Shown here piece after piece: positions 27,322-37,685 of a stretch of DNA of 64,000 nt (positions within the stretch are counted from its first letter, which is position 1; each line of letters opens with the position of its first letter). The notes under the pieces are model-generated. The model ran no database searches. It worked only from the letters and a program-made list of their open reading frames with translations, and was not told the DNA's origin. Source of the DNA: Mycolicibacterium arabiense (lineage in GTDB: Bacteria; Actinomycetota; Actinomycetes; Mycobacteriales; Mycobacteriaceae); the NCBI RefSeq assembly GCF_010731815.2, contig NZ_AP022593.1, forward strand, positions 4,588,001 to 4,652,000, given 5' to 3'. Made by a program: the position numbers and the translations under genes.

Positions 27322-27331
27322 GCCGGCACCG

Positions 27332-28531
27332 ATGTCGAGTGATTCCAAGCGCAGTCACGTGAGGATCGCAGCCGCGATCCTCGCGGCTGTCCTGGTCGCC
27401 GCCGTCGCGTTCACCTACCTCTCGTACTCCGCGGCGTTCACCTCGGTCGACAAGGTGACGGTGACGTCGGAACGCGCAGGCCTGGTCATGGAGACCGGCG
27501 CGAAGGTGAAGTACCGCGGCATCCAGATCGGCAAGGTCGAGACGATCCAGTACGCGGGCAACCAGGCGAAGTTGACGCTGGCCATCGACAGCAGCCAGAT
27601 GCGCTACGTCCCGTCGAACGCGCAGGTGAAGATCGGTGGCACCACCGTCTTCGGCGCCAAGTCGGTGGAGTTCCTGCAACCGGCCGACCCGACCGGCGAC
27701 TCGCTGCGTCCCGGCGCCGCGGTGTCGGCCGCGAACGTGCAGCTCGAGGTCAACACCCTCTTCCAGACCCTCAGCGACGTGCTGAAGAAGGTCGACCCGA
27801 TCAATCTCAACGCGACGATCACCGCGCTCGGTGAGGGCCTGCGGGGCAACGGCGACGACCTCGGCGCCTCGCTCGCAGGCATCAACTACTACCTCCAGCA
27901 GCTCAATCCGAAGCTGCCGACGCTGCAGCAGGACTTCCAGAAGACGGCCGTCGTGGCGGGCATCTACGGTGACGCCGCCCCGGATCTGGCCACCGTGCTC
28001 CAGAACGCCCCGACCATCAGCCAGACCGTCGTCGACGAGCAGGAGAACCTCAACGCTGCCCTGCTGGCGGCCACCGGACTGGCCAACAACGGCACCGCGA
28101 CACTGGAACCGGCCGCCGACGACCTGATCGCCGCGATCCAGCGCCTGCGCGCCCCGCTCAAGGTGCTCGGCGACTACTCGCCCGAACTCGGCTGTATCCT
28201 CCGTGGTACGAAGAAGGCGCTCGATACGTTCGCCCCGATCATCGGTGGCATTCGGCCGGGCCTGTTCGTCTCCTCCAGCTTCTTGCCCGGCGCGCCGGCC
28301 TACACCTATCCCGAGAGCCTGCCGATGGTGAACGCCTCCGGCGGCCCGAACTGCCGTGGCCTGCCAGACGTGCCGTCCAAGCAGTACGGCGGATCCTGGT
28401 ACCACACACCGTTCCTGGTGACCGACAACGCGTACATCCCATTCCAGCCGAACACGGAACTGCAGTTCGACGCGCCGTCCACCCTGCAGTTCCTGTTCCA
28501 CGGTGCGTTCGCAGAACGGGACGATTACTGA
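27332..28531 (+). CDS. mce4A: Mce4A substrate-binding tube protein
   Basis: A 399-residue Mce protein: an N-terminal membrane anchor (residues about 11-32), the MlaD/Mce domain (about 40-120, with AKVKYRGIQIGKVETIQ) and a long helical part (about 130-270). The C-terminal part carries Cys and Gly/Pro-rich text (GGPNCRGLPDVPSKQYGG). The six Mce proteins build a hydrophobic tunnel across the periplasm for sterols. The stop shares its A with the ATG of a ten-codon frame (TGATG). Confidence 0.93.
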   Translation: MSSDSKRSHVRIAAAILAAVLVAAVAFTYLSYSAAFTSVDKVTVTSERAGLVMETGAKVKYRGIQIGKVETIQYAGNQAKLTLAIDSSQMRYVPSNAQVKIGGTTVFGAKSVEFLQPADPTGDSLRPGAAVSAANVQLEVNTLFQTLSDVLKKVDPINLNATITALGEGLRGNGDDLGASLAGINYYLQQLNPKLPTLQQDFQKTAVVAGIYGDAAPDLATVLQNAPTISQTVVDEQENLNAALLAATGLANNGTATLEPAADDLIAAIQRLRAPLKVLGDYSPELGCILRGTKKALDTFAPIIGGIRPGLFVSSSFLPGAPAYTYPESLPMVNASGGPNCRGLPDVPSKQYGGSWYHTPFLVTDNAYIPFQPNTELQFDAPSTLQFLFHGAFAERDDY

Positions 28532-28563
28532 TGAGCGCTTGCGCGAAGAGGAGAGCGCACTGA
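28531..28563 (+). CDS. Ten-codon minicistron linking mce4A and mce4B
   Basis: ATG 28531 uses the last base of the mce4A stop, encodes MSACAKRRAH, and its TGA (28561-28563) shares its A with the ATG of mce4B. The frame contains the GAGGAGAG that would be the mce4B ribosome site. It fits a translational relay between the two genes; whether it is conserved is not known. Confidence 0.4.
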   Translation: MSACAKRRAH

Positions 28564-29597
28564 TGAAGGCAGACAAGACGATCATCGGCGTCGCGGTGTT
28601 CACCGTCGTGATGCTGCTCGTCGCCGCGGGACTGGTCGTGGTGTTCGGCCAGTTCAAGTTCGCGTCCGGCAATACCTTTCACGCCACCTTCACCGAGGCA
28701 TCACGACTGAAGTCGGGCCAGGACGTCCGCATCGCAGGCGTGCCCGTCGGTGCGGTCAAGAACGTCAGCCTCAACCCCGACAACACGGTGGACGTCGAGT
28801 TCGACGTCAACGACCGGTACCAGCTGTACACGTCCACGCGGGCGGCCGTGCGCTACGAGAACCTGGTCGGTGACCGGTACCTCGAGATAACCTCGGGCCC
28901 GGGAGATTTGCGAAAGCTCCCGGTGGGGGCGACGATCGCCAAGGAGAACACCCAGCCCGCGCTCGACCTCGACGCGCTGCTCGGTGGTCTGCGGCCGGTG
29001 CTCAAGGGTCTCGACGGCGACAAGGTCAACGAGGTCAGCAACGCCGTCATCGAACTGCTGCAGGGCCAGGGCGGTGCGCTGTCGAGCATGCTCGCCTCGA
29101 CCAGCTCGTTCACCCAGCAGATCGCCGACCGCGACCAGCTGATCGGCGACGTGATCAACAACCTGAACACCGTCCTCGGCACGGTCGACGAGAAGGGCCA
29201 GCAGTTCGACACCACCGTCGACCAGCTGCAGCAGTTGATGACGGGGCTGGCCCAGAACCGCGATCCGATCGCCGGCGCCATCCCGCCGCTCGCGTCGGCG
29301 ACGAGTGACCTGACCACCCTGCTGCAGAACAGTCGTCGACCGGTGCAGGGCGTGATCGAGAACGTACGGCCGCTCGCGCAGCGGCTCGACGAGCGCAAGG
29401 GCGACCTGAACAAGGTCATCGAGCCGCTGGCCGAGAACTACCTGCGGCTCAACGCGCTCGGTGCCTACGGGTCGTTCTTCAACATCTACTACTGCTCGAT
29501 CCGGATGAAGATCAACGGCCCCGCGGGCAGTGACATCCTCCTCCCGTTCGGTGGTCCACCCGATCCGACGAAGGGGAGGTGTTCGGAGAATGGCTAG
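28563..29597 (+). CDS. mce4B: Mce4B substrate-binding tube protein
   Basis: A 344-residue Mce protein with an N-terminal anchor (about 9-30), Mce domain (about 38-115, VRIAGVPVGAVKNVSLNPDN) and helical tail. The start ATG 28563 has GAGGAGAG upstream; an in-frame upstream ATG at 28503 lies inside mce4A. It is close to the 350 residues of the M. tuberculosis protein. Its end overlaps mce4C by 8 bases. Confidence 0.93.
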   Translation: MKADKTIIGVAVFTVVMLLVAAGLVVVFGQFKFASGNTFHATFTEASRLKSGQDVRIAGVPVGAVKNVSLNPDNTVDVEFDVNDRYQLYTSTRAAVRYENLVGDRYLEITSGPGDLRKLPVGATIAKENTQPALDLDALLGGLRPVLKGLDGDKVNEVSNAVIELLQGQGGALSSMLASTSSFTQQIADRDQLIGDVINNLNTVLGTVDEKGQQFDTTVDQLQQLMTGLAQNRDPIAGAIPPLASATSDLTTLLQNSRRPVQGVIENVRPLAQRLDERKGDLNKVIEPLAENYLRLNALGAYGSFFNIYYCSIRMKINGPAGSDILLPFGGPPDPTKGRCSENG

Positions 29598-30648
29598 GCC
29601 CGATAGTTCGAATCCGCTGCGCACGGGCATCTTCGGCATCGTGCTGGTGGTGTGCGTCGTCCTGGTGTCCTTCGGCTACTCGACGCTGCCGTTCTTCCCG
29701 CAGGGCAAGAACTACGAGGCCTACTTCGACGACGCAGGCGGCATCACGCCGGGCAACGACGTTGCGGTCTCCGGAATCCAGGTCGGCAGGGTGTCGTCGG
29801 TGGAGCTGGCTGGCGCCGCCGCGAAGGTGAACTTCACCGTCGATCGCGACATCCGGGTGGGCGACCAGTCGCTGGTGGCGATCAAGACCGACACCGTGCT
29901 CGGCCAGAAGTCGCTGTCGGTGACCCCCCGCGGCACCGGCAACGTCACGGTGATCCCGTTGGAGCGCACCACGACTCCGTACACCCTGAACACGGCGCTG
30001 CAGGACCTTGGGGAGAACGCCAGTGAGCTGGACAAGCCGCGGTTCGAACTCGCGCTGCAGACGCTGACCGGCACGCTGCGGGATGCGACGCCGCAGTTGC
30101 GCGGCGCGCTCGACGGGGTGGCCAACCTGTCGCGCAGCCTCAACGCCCGCGACGAGGCGCTCGAGCAGCTCCTCGCACACGCCAAGCGAGTGTCCGACAC
30201 CCTCGCCCAGCGCGCGGGCCAGGTGAACCAGCTGATCACCGACGGCAACCTGCTCTTCGCTGCGCTCGACGAGCGGCGCCAGGCGCTGAGCAACCTGATC
30301 GCGGGCATCGACGACGTGTCGGTACAGCTGTCGGGCTTCGTCGACGACAACCGGCGCGAATTCGGACCGGCGCTGGAGAAGCTGAACCTGGTGATGGACA
30401 ACCTGCTCGAACGACGCGACCACATCGGCGAGGCGCTGCGCAGGCTCCCGCCGTACGCCACCACCCTCGGCGAGGTCGTCGGCTCGGGCTCCGGCTTCCA
30501 GATCAACCTGTACGGCCTGCCACCGGCCTCGCTGTCGGAAGTGCTGCTGGACACGTACTTCCAGCCGGGCAAGCTGCCGGACAGCCTCGCCGACTACCTG
30601 CGCGGGTTCATCTCCGAGCGTCTGATCATCAGGCCGAAGTCGCCATGA
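29590..30648 (+). CDS. mce4C: Mce4C substrate-binding tube protein
   Basis: A 352-residue Mce protein: anchor (about 10-30), Mce domain (about 38-115, ISG-type strand VAVSGIQVGRVSSVELAG) and a coiled helical part. ATG 29590 overlaps mce4B by 8 bases and carries its ribosome site GGAG inside the upstream gene. It overlaps mce4D by 4 bases. Confidence 0.93.
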   Translation: MARPDSSNPLRTGIFGIVLVVCVVLVSFGYSTLPFFPQGKNYEAYFDDAGGITPGNDVAVSGIQVGRVSSVELAGAAAKVNFTVDRDIRVGDQSLVAIKTDTVLGQKSLSVTPRGTGNVTVIPLERTTTPYTLNTALQDLGENASELDKPRFELALQTLTGTLRDATPQLRGALDGVANLSRSLNARDEALEQLLAHAKRVSDTLAQRAGQVNQLITDGNLLFAALDERRQALSNLIAGIDDVSVQLSGFVDDNRREFGPALEKLNLVMDNLLERRDHIGEALRRLPPYATTLGEVVGSGSGFQINLYGLPPASLSEVLLDTYFQPGKLPDSLADYLRGFISERLIIRPKSP

Positions 30649-32051
30649 CCCATCAGAACGAGAGGCTCAGACGTCGCTGGTGGCGACCGGCGCTGGTGGT
30701 GGCCCTGGTGGCCCTGCTGGCCGCCGGCGTGTTCCTGGTGTGGCCATCGCGTGGTGGCATCCAGGTGGTGGCCTACTTCCCGTCGGCAGTGGGCCTGTAC
30801 CCGGGTGACGACGTACGCGTCGTCGGCGTTCCCGTCGGCACCATCGACAAGATCGAACCGCGTGCCGGCGACGTCAAGATCACCATGACGGTCGACAACG
30901 GCGTCAGGCTGCCCGCCGACGCACGCGCCATCGTCATCGCGCCGAACCTGGTGTCGGCGCGGTTCATCCAGTTCACGCCCGCCTACACCGGCGGTCCCGA
31001 ACTGGCCAACGGCGCCGAGATCGGGATGGACCGCACCGGAGTTCCGGTCGAGTGGGACGAGGTCAAGGAGCAGCTCACGCAGCTCAGCACCCAGCTCGGT
31101 CCGAAGGACGGGGGAGTGCAGGGGCCGCTCTCGGAGTTCGTGAACCAGGCGGCGGACACCTTCGACGGCAACGGCGACTCGTTCCGCAGGGCGCTGCGCG
31201 AGTTGTCGCAGACCGCGGGCCGGCTCGGCGACTCCCGTACCGATCTCTTTGGCACCGTGCGCAATCTGCAGGTGCTGGTGGAGGCGCTGTCGAACAGCAA
31301 CGAGCAGATCGTGCAGTTCACCAACCACGTCGCGTCGGTGTCGCAGGTGCTGGCCGACAGCTCGGCCGACCTCGACAACACCCTCGGCACGCTGAATCAG
31401 GCGCTCTCGGACGTGAAGGGCTTTCTGAACGAGAACAACTCGGCGCTGATCGGTCAGGTCAACAAGCTGACCGACTTCACCAACATCCTCACCGAGCACA
31501 GTGATGACATCGAGCAGATCCTGCACATCACGCCGAACGGTCTGGCCAACTTCTACAACATCTACAACCCGGCACAGGGCACCGTCGGCGGTCTGCTGTC
31601 ACTGCCGAACTTCTCCAACCCCGTCCAGTTCATCTGCGGCGGCACGTTCGACGTGGGTGCTTCACCCGACAACTTCAAGCGCGCCGAGATCTGCCGCCAG
31701 CGCATGGGCCCGGTGTTCAAGCGACTCGCGGTCAACTACCCGCCGGTGCTGTTCCACCCCATCAACAGCATCACCGCCTACAAGGGCCAGATCCTCTACG
31801 ACACCCCTGCGACCGAGGCCAAGGCGCAGACGCCGGTGCCATACCTGCAGTGGAATCCGGCACCGGGCGTGACGCCCCCGACGCCGAGTCCGGACGGCAG
31901 GATCACCGACTTGATCCTGCCCCCGCCCGCGGAGGTCGGCCAGGTCTCGCCGGCGGGAGCCCCATCGGCTCCGCCGCCCATGGGAGCGGGACCGTTGCCC
32001 GGCCCCGCGCCCGAAGCCCTGCCCGCGGAGACTGGGGGAGGACAACCGTGA
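30645..32051 (+). CDS. mce4D: Mce4D substrate-binding tube protein
   Basis: A 468-residue Mce protein: anchor (about 14-33), Mce domain (about 40-120, VRVVGVPVGTIDKIEPRAG), helices (about 130-300) and a Pro-rich C-terminus (from about 390: PPTPSPDGRITDLILPPP). It is slightly longer than the M. tuberculosis protein, mostly in the Pro-rich tail. The overlaps on both sides are 4 bases. Confidence 0.93.
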   Translation: MTHQNERLRRRWWRPALVVALVALLAAGVFLVWPSRGGIQVVAYFPSAVGLYPGDDVRVVGVPVGTIDKIEPRAGDVKITMTVDNGVRLPADARAIVIAPNLVSARFIQFTPAYTGGPELANGAEIGMDRTGVPVEWDEVKEQLTQLSTQLGPKDGGVQGPLSEFVNQAADTFDGNGDSFRRALRELSQTAGRLGDSRTDLFGTVRNLQVLVEALSNSNEQIVQFTNHVASVSQVLADSSADLDNTLGTLNQALSDVKGFLNENNSALIGQVNKLTDFTNILTEHSDDIEQILHITPNGLANFYNIYNPAQGTVGGLLSLPNFSNPVQFICGGTFDVGASPDNFKRAEICRQRMGPVFKRLAVNYPPVLFHPINSITAYKGQILYDTPATEAKAQTPVPYLQWNPAPGVTPPTPSPDGRITDLILPPPAEVGQVSPAGAPSAPPPMGAGPLPGPAPEALPAETGGGQP

Positions 32052-33250
32052 CGAAGCGAAACTCGTTGGTCGACAACGCACTGCGGACCGGCCGTCGCTC
32101 GGTGGCGATCGGATCGGGAGCGGTGCTGCTCGCCGGCTGCTCGTTCGGCGGGCTGAACTCACTGGACATGCCCGGCACCCAGGGTCACGGCAGCGGCTCG
32201 TACACGATCACCGTCGAACTGCCGGACGTGGCAACGCTGCCGCAGAACTCGCCGGTGATGATCGACGACGTCACGGTCGGCAGTGTGTCCGGCATCGAGG
32301 CCGTGCAACGCTCCGACGGCACGTTCTTCGCCGCGGTGAAGCTGTCCCTCGACGGCAGCGTCGACCTGCCCGACGACGCGACGGCCACCGTCGCGCAGAC
32401 CTCGCTGCTCGGATCGCAGCACGTCGAACTCAAGGAGCCGGCCGATAGTGCCGGCAAGGGCAGGCTCCGGAACGGGGCCACCATCCCGTTGGGCCAGACC
32501 GGTCGGTACCCGACGACCGAGGAAGTGCTGTCGTCGCTCGGCGTCGTGGTCAACAAGGGCAATCTCGGCGCGCTGCAAGACATCACCGAGGAGATCTACG
32601 CCGGTGTCGCGAGCAGGCAGGGCAGCTTCGCCGGGCTCATGCCACGACTCGCGGAGCTGACCGGTTCGCTGGATCAGCAGACGGCCGACATCATCGCTGC
32701 GGCAGAGGGACTCAACCGCTTCGCGGGAATCCTGGCGCGCAGCAAGGACGACCTGGGCCGGACGCTGGACACGCTGCCCGAGGCGCTCAAGGTGCTCAAC
32801 GCCAACCGCACCAACCTCGTCGACGCCTTCACGGCGCTGCGGACCTTCTCGAACGTCGCGTCGCGCGTGCTGACGGGGATCCGGGACGACTTCACGGCGG
32901 ACTTCAAGGACCTCTACCCGGTGGTGAAGGCGTTCAACGACAACGCCGACGACTTCATCACCGACCTCGAGTTCCTGCCGACGTTCCCGTTCCACTACAA
33001 GTACCTGCGCAACGCCGTGCGCGGTGACTATCTCAACGTATTCGTGACGTTCGACCTCACGGTGCGGCGCATCGGCGAGTCGGTGTTCACCACGTCGAAG
33101 GGCCTCGACCCGAACATGAAGCGCCTCAACGAGGTGATCAACCCGCCGGACTTCCTCACGGGGGCGATGGCGAACCTGTCCGGTCAGGCCGCGGATCCGT
33201 TCCAGATCCCGGCGGGTACGGCCACCCAGCACACCGAGGCGGTGCCCTGA
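32048..33250 (+). CDS. mce4E: Mce4E lipoprotein (LprN)
   Basis: A 400-residue Mce protein made as a lipoprotein: the lipobox LLAGC puts the lipidated Cys near residue 33, after a short Arg-containing signal. The Mce domain follows (about 50-130, VMIDDVTVGSVSGIEAVQR). GTG 32048 is the start, overlapping mce4D as GTGA. The E member is the lipoprotein in all Mce systems. Confidence 0.93.
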   Translation: MTKRNSLVDNALRTGRRSVAIGSGAVLLAGCSFGGLNSLDMPGTQGHGSGSYTITVELPDVATLPQNSPVMIDDVTVGSVSGIEAVQRSDGTFFAAVKLSLDGSVDLPDDATATVAQTSLLGSQHVELKEPADSAGKGRLRNGATIPLGQTGRYPTTEEVLSSLGVVVNKGNLGALQDITEEIYAGVASRQGSFAGLMPRLAELTGSLDQQTADIIAAAEGLNRFAGILARSKDDLGRTLDTLPEALKVLNANRTNLVDAFTALRTFSNVASRVLTGIRDDFTADFKDLYPVVKAFNDNADDFITDLEFLPTFPFHYKYLRNAVRGDYLNVFVTFDLTVRRIGESVFTTSKGLDPNMKRLNEVINPPDFLTGAMANLSGQAADPFQIPAGTATQHTEAVP

Positions 33251-35001
33251 TGATCGACAAGTTGACGAGACTTCAGCTCTCGATATTCGCGATCGTCACC
33301 GTGGTGTGCGTGGGCGCCATCTCGGCGTTCTACCTGCACGTGCCGTCCGCGCTGGGCATCGGCTCCTACAACGTCACCGCCAACTTCGTCGCGGGCGGCG
33401 GGCTGTACGAGAACGCGAACGTGACCTACCGCGGCGTGACCATCGGGCGGGTCCAGAAGGTAGGGCTGTCCGACGACTCGGTGGTCGCCGAGATGCGGCT
33501 CAACTCCGACACCCCGGTGCCGGAGAACGTCACCGCGACGGTGAAGAGCGTGTCGGCGATCGGCGAGCAGTACATCGACCTGGTGCCGCCCGCCGACCCG
33601 TCCGACCGACTGCTGGGTGACGGCGCGGACATCGGGACCGACCGCACCGCAATCGGTCAGGACATCGCCGGTCTGCTCACCCAGGCCGACGACCTCGTCA
33701 ACAGCATCGGCGACAGCCGCATCCAGGATCTGCTCCGCGAGTCGTTCAAGGCGTTCAACGGTTCTGGGCCCGAACTCTCCCGGCTCATCCAGTCCGGCCG
33801 CGCCCTGGTCGACGAGGCCAACGCGAACTACGGGCAGACCACTCAACTCATCGATCAGGTCGGGCCGTTCCTCGACGCCCAGATCCGCAGCGGTGACGAC
33901 ATCCGCTCGCTGTCCGAGGGGCTGGCGCGGTTCACCACCGAGGTCGCGAACGCCGACCCGCAGCTGCGTGGGGTGCTCCGCGAGGTGCCCGGGGCCGCCG
34001 AGGCAGCCAACACGACCTTCGACGGCATCCGGCCGAACTTCCCGATGCTCGCGGCCAACCTGGCCAACGTAGGGCGCATCGGCGTCATCTACAACAAGTC
34101 GATCGAGCAGGCGCTCGTCATCTTCCCGGCGCTGATGGCCGCGCTGATCACCGTGGCTGGCGGTGTGCCCGCCGACGAGGGCGGCAAGCTGGACTTCAAG
34201 GTCGACCTCGGCGACCCGCCGCCGTGCAACGTCGGGTTCATCCCGCCGTCGCAGATCCGCACGCCCGCCGACACCACGCTGCGCGACCTGCCGACCGACC
34301 TGTACTGCAAGGCCGCCCAGAGCGATCCGACCGTGGTGCGTGGCGCCCGCAACTACCCGTGCCAGGAGTTCCCGGGCAAGCGCGCTCCGACCGTGCAGCT
34401 GTGCCGCGACCCGCGCGGTTACGTGCCGATCGGCAGCAACCCGTGGCGCGGACCCCCGGTGCCCTACGGCAGCACGCCGATCACCGATCCGCGGAACATC
34501 TTCCCGGCGAACAAGTTCCCGAACATTCCGCCGGAACGGGACTACGACCCGGGTCCGCCGTCGGTCCAGCTGCCGCCCGGTGTGGTGCCGGGCCCGGGCC
34601 CCGCGCCCAATGCGCCATTCCCACTTCCGGTTCCGCCGAGCGACCCAGGCATCCCGCCGCCGCCGCTGCCGTTCTACGCGCCGCCCGACCAGATCGTGCC
34701 GCCGTACGGCCGGTCGCTGCCAGGGGCTCCGCCACCGCCTGCGCCGGGTCCGCTGCCTGCCGAGGCGCCCGCCCCGGCCACCGGCCCGGTGCTGCCCGGA
34801 CAGGGTCCGCTGCTGCCCAGCCAGGCCGTTCCCGGACAGCCGGCGCCGGTCGCCAGTGGTCCGGCCACGGCGACGTACGATTCGAGAACCGGTGTATTCG
34901 CAGACCCCTCCGGCGGGACGGGCGTCCTCGCCTCGGGCTCGGACGAGTTCGTTCCCGCGGAGAGCTGGGTCGATCTGATGAAGGATCCAAGGCAGGCTTG
35001 A
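33250..35001 (+). CDS. mce4F: Mce4F substrate-binding tube protein
   Basis: The largest Mce protein here, 583 residues: anchor (about 9-30), Mce domain (about 38-115, VTYRGVTIGRVQKVGLSDDS), helices to about 300, and a long Pro-rich tail (about 390-555). The tail is a little longer than in M. tuberculosis (564 residues). The start shares its A with the mce4E stop, and its own stop shares its A with mam4A. Confidence 0.93.
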   Translation: MIDKLTRLQLSIFAIVTVVCVGAISAFYLHVPSALGIGSYNVTANFVAGGGLYENANVTYRGVTIGRVQKVGLSDDSVVAEMRLNSDTPVPENVTATVKSVSAIGEQYIDLVPPADPSDRLLGDGADIGTDRTAIGQDIAGLLTQADDLVNSIGDSRIQDLLRESFKAFNGSGPELSRLIQSGRALVDEANANYGQTTQLIDQVGPFLDAQIRSGDDIRSLSEGLARFTTEVANADPQLRGVLREVPGAAEAANTTFDGIRPNFPMLAANLANVGRIGVIYNKSIEQALVIFPALMAALITVAGGVPADEGGKLDFKVDLGDPPPCNVGFIPPSQIRTPADTTLRDLPTDLYCKAAQSDPTVVRGARNYPCQEFPGKRAPTVQLCRDPRGYVPIGSNPWRGPPVPYGSTPITDPRNIFPANKFPNIPPERDYDPGPPSVQLPPGVVPGPGPAPNAPFPLPVPPSDPGIPPPPLPFYAPPDQIVPPYGRSLPGAPPPPAPGPLPAEAPAPATGPVLPGQGPLLPSQAVPGQPAPVASGPATATYDSRTGVFADPSGGTGVLASGSDEFVPAESWVDLMKDPRQA

Positions 35002-35717
35002 TGACCAACGACTCGGTGTCGGACGACGTCGCGACTGACGCGCCCGAGCCGCCGGTGACTGCCGCCCGCCGCCGTCGTGCCTCGCGCGCTGCAGGTCCGG
35101 CGAGTCCGGTGCGGGAGTCTTCGACGGCTGCGACCGTCGAGACGCCGGCCCCGGTGCGGGTGAAGGTGTCCCGGCCCGTTGCGCCGCCGCCGCGCCGTCA
35201 GCCGCACCGCGCGCTGGTGACCGCGGTCGGGCTCGGGGTCTGCGCTCTGGCGGTCGCCGTGCTCGGAGTCCTGACGGTGGTCTTCGGACTGCAGCAGCGC
35301 GAGGCCGAGGCGGCGGTGTCTCGCGATCGGCTCTTCGTCGACACCGCGACCCAGACCGTGGTGAACATGTTCAGCTACGACCAGAACACGATCGACGAGA
35401 GCGTGAACCGCTTCGTCAACGGCACCAGCGGTCCCCTGCGGGACATGCTGAGCCAGGGCGACAACGTCGAGAACCTGAAGGCCATCTTCCGCGACACCAA
35501 CGCCAGTTCGGAGGCCGTCATCAGCGGCGCCGCACTCGAGAAGGTCGACGAGACCGCGAAGAACGCCACGGTGCTGGTGTCGGCGCGGGTGACCGTCACC
35601 GACCTCGACGGCGTGAACAAGCCCTCGCAGCCCTACCGGTTGCGAATCGTCGTGCACGAGGACGACAACGGGCACATGACGGGCTACGACCTCAAGTACC
35701 CCGACGGTGGCAACTGA
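35001..35717 (+). CDS. mam4A: Mce-associated membrane protein Mam4A (Rv3493c-like)
   Basis: A 238-residue protein: a disordered Pro/Arg-rich cytoplasmic part (1-70), one membrane helix (about 75-97) and an extracytoplasmic NTF2-like domain (about 105-238, MFSYDQNTIDESVNRFVNGT). Mam proteins stabilise Mce complexes. It is coupled by one-base overlaps to mce4F and mam4B. Confidence 0.9.
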   Translation: MTNDSVSDDVATDAPEPPVTAARRRRASRAAGPASPVRESSTAATVETPAPVRVKVSRPVAPPPRRQPHRALVTAVGLGVCALAVAVLGVLTVVFGLQQREAEAAVSRDRLFVDTATQTVVNMFSYDQNTIDESVNRFVNGTSGPLRDMLSQGDNVENLKAIFRDTNASSEAVISGAALEKVDETAKNATVLVSARVTVTDLDGVNKPSQPYRLRIVVHEDDNGHMTGYDLKYPDGGN

Positions 35718-36244
35718 TGGGCCGCTGGACCACCCGCGTGGTCGTGTTGGTCGGCGTGGTGCTGGCGTTCGGGTTCGTCGCGCTCGGTGGCGTCGGCGGC
35801 TACCTGGTGTGGACGCGAGCCCAGCTGAACGCCCAGGAGGCCACCCGCGTCGCGCTCGGCCCGTGCGAGGGTGGCATGGCTCCGCCCGCGTGTGGCCTTG
35901 CCGCCGAACAGATTCCGCTGGTCTTCGGTTACGACTTCCAGACCGTGGAGCGCAGCCTCACCGATGCGTACAACCTGCTGACGCCCGACTACCGCAGGGA
36001 GTTCGAGGAGCGGGCGAGCAAGGACATCATTCCGCAGGCCCGTGAGCGTCAGGTGATCTCACAGGCCAACGTGGTCGGTTCGGGCGTGCTCGAAGCGCGA
36101 CGGGATTCGGCCAGCGTGCTGGTGTTCATGAACCGCACGGTGACGGACAAGTCCAAGCAGCCCGTTTACGACGGGAGCCGGTTGCGCGTCGACTACGAGA
36201 AGATCGACGGGCAGTGGAAGATCAAGTTCATCACTCCGATCTAG
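35717..36244 (+). CDS. mam4B: Mce-associated membrane protein Mam4B (Rv3492c-like)
   Basis: A 175-residue protein with one N-terminal membrane helix (about 7-33) and an NTF2-like outer domain ([20 protein letters not shown] to [15 protein letters not shown]). It is the last gene of the mce4 operon and overlaps the end of convergent otsA by 14 bases, which leaves no room for a separate terminator. Confidence 0.9.
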   Translation: MGRWTTRVVVLVGVVLAFGFVALGGVGGYLVWTRAQLNAQEATRVALGPCEGGMAPPACGLAAEQIPLVFGYDFQTVERSLTDAYNLLTPDYRREFEERASKDIIPQARERQVISQANVVGSGVLEARRDSASVLVFMNRTVTDKSKQPVYDGSRLRVDYEKIDGQWKIKFITPI

Positions 36245-37685
36245 GAGCGTCCTGCTCCGTCGAGGACAGTGCGTCGAGGAACGACCTGGCCCACCGATCG
36301 ACGTCGTGCGCGAGGACCTGCCTGCGCAGCGCCCGCATCCGGCGGCGGCCCTCTTCGGGCGCCTGGTTCAGGGCAGCCTCGATCGAGTCCTTGACACCGT
36401 CGAGGTGGTGCGGGTTCGTCAGGTAGGCCTGCCGGAGTTCGGCTGCGGCGCCGGTGAATTCGCTGAGCACCAGAGCGCCGCCCAGGTCGCTGCGGCACGC
36501 GACGTACTCCTTGGCGACCAGGTTCATCCCGTCACGCAGCGGAGTCACCAGCATCACGTCGGCCGCCACGAAGAACGCGATCAGTTCGTCGCGGGGGATC
36601 GGCTTGTGCAGGTAGTGCACGACGGGGTGGCCGACTTCGCCGAACTCGCCGTTGACGTGACCGACTTGGCGCTCGATGTCCTCGCGCATCACCTTGTAGC
36701 TCTCGACGCGCTCCCGGCTGGGGGTGGCGAGCTGGATCAGCACGGTGTCGGCGGGGTCGGCGCGGCCTTCCTCGAGGAGTTCGGAGAACGCCTCGAGCCG
36801 GACGTCGATGCCCTTGGTGTAGTCGAGCCGGTCGACGCCGAGCAGCACCTTGCGCGGGTTGCCGAGCTCGGCGCGGATCTCCCGCGCACGTTGGCGGACC
36901 CGTCGGTCGCGGGCCTTGCCGTCGAGGTCGGTGGAGTCGATCGAGATGGGGAAGGCTCCGACCTTCACGGTGCGGAAGCCGACCTGTACCTCGCCGAGCC
37001 GCGACCGCACGCCCACCGTCGCGCGCGAGGTGTTCGCGCCGACGAGCCGGCGGGCCAGGTAGAGGAAGTTCTGTGCGCCGCCGGGCAGGTGGAAGCCGAC
37101 GAGGTCGGCGCCGAGCAGGCCCTCGATGATCTCGGTCCGCCACGGCATCTGCATGAACAGTTCGATCGGCGGGAACGGGATGTGCAGGAAGAACCCGATG
37201 GTGAGATCGGGCCTCAGCATGCGCAGCATCTTCGGCACCAGTTGCAGCTGGTAGTCCTGCACCCACACCGTCGCGCCCTCGGCGGCCGAGCGGGCCGTGG
37301 CCTCGGCGAAGCGGCGGTTGACCTCGACGTAGCGGTCCCACCACTTGCGGTGGTAGATCGGCTTGACGATGACGTCGTGGTACAGCGGCCACAGGGTGGC
37401 GTTGGAGAAGCCCTCGTAGTACTTCTCGACGTCGTCGGCCGACAGGACGACCGGGCGCATCGTCAGACCGTCTTCGACGACCGGTTCGTCGTCACCGTCG
37501 GTGATGCCCGGCCAGCCGATCCACGCACCGTGGCGGCTGCGCAGGATCGGCTCCAGTGCGGTGACCAGCCCACCGGGACTGCGCTTGATGGTCGTGGTGC
37601 CGTCGGGCAACCGTTCCATGTCGATCGGCAGCCGGTTGGCCACCACGAGGAAGTCGGCGTCTCCCCGTTCGGCCGACTCCGCCAC
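36231..37685 (-). CDS. otsA: Trehalose-6-phosphate synthase OtsA
   Basis: A GT20 glycosyltransferase of 484 residues that makes trehalose-6-phosphate from UDP(ADP)-glucose and glucose-6-phosphate. Motifs are [16 protein letters not shown] at the N-terminus, [44 protein letters not shown] and [16 protein letters not shown] 37685 is chosen because it matches the family N-terminus and shares a base with the stop of the small upstream gene; longer in-frame starts (37739, 37859) would overlap that gene. Trehalose supports cell-wall mycolate transfer and stress tolerance. It is convergent with mam4B. Confidence 0.92.
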   Translation of the reverse strand: MAESAERGDADFLVVANRLPIDMERLPDGTTTIKRSPGGLVTALEPILRSRHGAWIGWPGITDGDDEPVVEDGLTMRPVVLSADDVEKYYEGFSNATLWPLYHDVIVKPIYHRKWWDRYVEVNRRFAEATARSAAEGATVWVQDYQLQLVPKMLRMLRPDLTIGFFLHIPFPPIELFMQMPWRTEIIEGLLGADLVGFHLPGGAQNFLYLARRLVGANTSRATVGVRSRLGEVQVGFRTVKVGAFPISIDSTDLDGKARDRRVRQRAREIRAELGNPRKVLLGVDRLDYTKGIDVRLEAFSELLEEGRADPADTVLIQLATPSRERVESYKVMREDIERQVGHVNGEFGEVGHPVVHYLHKPIPRDELIAFFVAADVMLVTPLRDGMNLVAKEYVACRSDLGGALVLSEFTGAAAELRQAYLTNPHHLDGVKDSIEAALNQAPEEGRRRMRALRRQVLAHDVDRWARSFLDALSSTEQDAPRSE

